Of a stretch of 64,000 nucleotides of DNA, positions 63,135 through 64,000 are shown one piece after another (positions within the stretch are counted from its first letter, which is position 1; every line of letters begins with the position of its first letter). The translations under genes were made by a program, and so were the position numbers. This DNA comes from Leeia oryzae DSM 17879 (GTDB lineage: Bacteria > Pseudomonadota > Gammaproteobacteria > Burkholderiales > Leeiaceae), in the NCBI RefSeq assembly GCF_000376945.1, contig NZ_AQXU01000018.1, forward strand, positions 99,643 through 163,642, written 5' to 3'. The notes under the pieces were generated by a model. The model was not told where the DNA came from. It made no database searches and saw only the letters and a program-made list of their open reading frames with translations.

Positions 63135-63977
63135 TTACTTGAAAAACACCGGTGTCGGTGCCGGTGCATTCGCCTGCCCCGGTCCGCGCGTCATCAGCCA
63201 TTCATGCGCCGGGTCGTTCTTGAAACACCACTGGCGCTTTGGCCCGGCCATCACGTTCAGGTAGTAGCTCTCGTAACCGTAGGGGGCGCACACCGGGTGA
63301 TAGCCTCGCGGCACCATCACCACGTCGCCGTCTTCTACCGCCATGCTTTCGTCCAGGCTGCGGTCGTCGGTATACACCCGCTGGAACACGAAGCCCTGCG
63401 GCGGGTTGATGCGGTGGTAGTAGGTTTCTTCCAGAAAGCTCTCGTCCGGAATCGCGTCCTGGTCGTGCTTGTGCGGCGGGTAGCTGGAGCTGTGGCTTTG
63501 CGGGGTACGCACTTCGACCACCAGCAGCGATTCGGCCGGCTCGCCTTGCGGCAGGATATCGGTGACGTAGCGGGTGTTGGTAGACACCCCGCGTACCGAG
63601 CGCTTGATCTGCGACGGTTCGATCAGCCGTGGCTGGTATTTGCCTTCCGCCGGGGCGGTACAGATGGCGATCTCGGCGTCGGTATGGGCGGTGACCTGCC
63701 ACTGCACCTGGGGCGGGATGTAACCGGCGTACGGGGCGCGTTCGTCGAACACGCTGGTGCGGGCACCGATCTCTTTCCAGGTGTGTTCACCGGCACGCAG
63801 GGTGACGATGCCGGACAGTACCACCACGCAGGTTTCGCGACCGGTTTCCTCTTGCGTCACCACGTCGCCGGGGGCGAGGCGTTTGACGCCAAAGCCAATG
63901 TGTTCCCAGCCGGCGCTTTGCGGGGTGATGGTGATTCTGTCTTGTCCCTGACGGGTATTCTTGACCAGCAGGCTCAT
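63135..63977 (-). CDS. iolB: 5-deoxy-glucuronate isomerase
   Basis: Isomerises 5-deoxy-glucuronate to 2-deoxy-5-keto-gluconate in myo-inositol catabolism (cytosol). 280 residues of the IolB cupin family: WEHIGFGVKRLAPGDV, SSYPPHKHD (metal His), EETYYHRINPPQGFVFQRVYT and VMVPRGYHPVCAPYGYESYYLNVMAG are diagnostic. The start ATG is 23 bp from the window end, with GAGGA before it. It is probably the last gene of an iol operon that continues beyond the window, with the RpiR regulator downstream. Confidence 0.96.
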   Translation of the reverse strand: MSLLVKNTRQGQDRITITPQSAGWEHIGFGVKRLAPGDVVTQEETGRETCVVVLSGIVTLRAGEHTWKEIGARTSVFDERAPYAGYIPPQVQWQVTAHTDAEIAICTAPAEGKYQPRLIEPSQIKRSVRGVSTNTRYVTDILPQGEPAESLLVVEVRTPQSHSSSYPPHKHDQDAIPDESFLEETYYHRINPPQGFVFQRVYTDDRSLDESMAVEDGDVVMVPRGYHPVCAPYGYESYYLNVMAGPKRQWCFKNDPAHEWLMTRGPGQANAPAPTPVFFK

Positions 63978-64000
63978 GAGGATTGTCCTTGAATGTGCGT

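Overview
The window is 64 kb of GC-rich chromosomal DNA from a betaproteobacterium, most likely in the Neisseriales/Chromobacteriales group. The order exbB-exbD-lpxK-(YcaR-like)-kdsB-adk, the LPS genes, and the dense set of LysR, AraC, MocR and Lrp regulators fit that group. No rRNA, tRNA, CRISPR array, complete insertion sequence or prophage was seen. Most genes are metabolic or transport genes. The genus is not identified.

Layout. 1-7 kb is core: fbp (cut by the window start), adk, kdsB, a YcaR-like protein, lpxK, exbD, exbB, a structured AT-rich gap, and xseA. 7-14 kb holds a His-rich CobW-type metallochaperone GTPase, an AraC regulator with a small membrane protein, the azlCD amino-acid exporter, an unusual LivM-acetyltransferase fusion, and a MetR-like regulator. 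13-18 kb has a MocR regulator divergent from a kinase/class-III PLP enzyme pair of the hydroxylysine kinase/phospho-lyase type. 18-27 kb is a minus-strand amino-acid catabolic locus: Lrp regulator, homoserine dehydrogenase, aldehyde dehydrogenase, a basic-amino-acid ABC importer, a PLP gamma-lyase-type enzyme and homocysteine methyltransferase. Its gene content fits canavanine or homoserine use. 27-28.7 kb is amt behind a sigma54-type promoter. 28.7-30 kb is AT-richer accessory DNA. 30-39.6 kb has small regulator/enzyme pairs (ArsR-AHSA1, HxlR with three enzymes, LysR with DoxX and pirin) and two exported unknown proteins.

The outstanding gene is at 39916-41091. It encodes a Sec signal peptide, then a ubiquitin matching human ubiquitin at 64 of its first 72 residues, then about 290 residues that look like an autotransporter outer-membrane beta-barrel. 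The predicted signal-peptidase cut falls exactly before ubiquitin Met1. All seven ubiquitin lysines are kept, and the LRGG tail is replaced by the linker to the barrel. This looks like a surface-displayed, non-activatable ubiquitin acquired from a eukaryote.

41-49.7 kb has proline iminopeptidase, a diguanylate cyclase, an HlyD/RbbA-type/ABC-2 exporter and a DUF2796 (ZrgA-like) protein. 49.7-57 kb is a LysR-controlled operon of ureohydrolase, aldehyde dehydrogenase, NCS1 transporter and GMC alcohol dehydrogenase, which together could oxidise a guanidino-alcohol and release urea. 57-64 kb has a yybP-ykoY manganese riboswitch in front of a UPF0016 Mn exporter, a LuxR-type regulator, an amidohydrolase, a PotF-like binding protein, an RpiR regulator and iolB.
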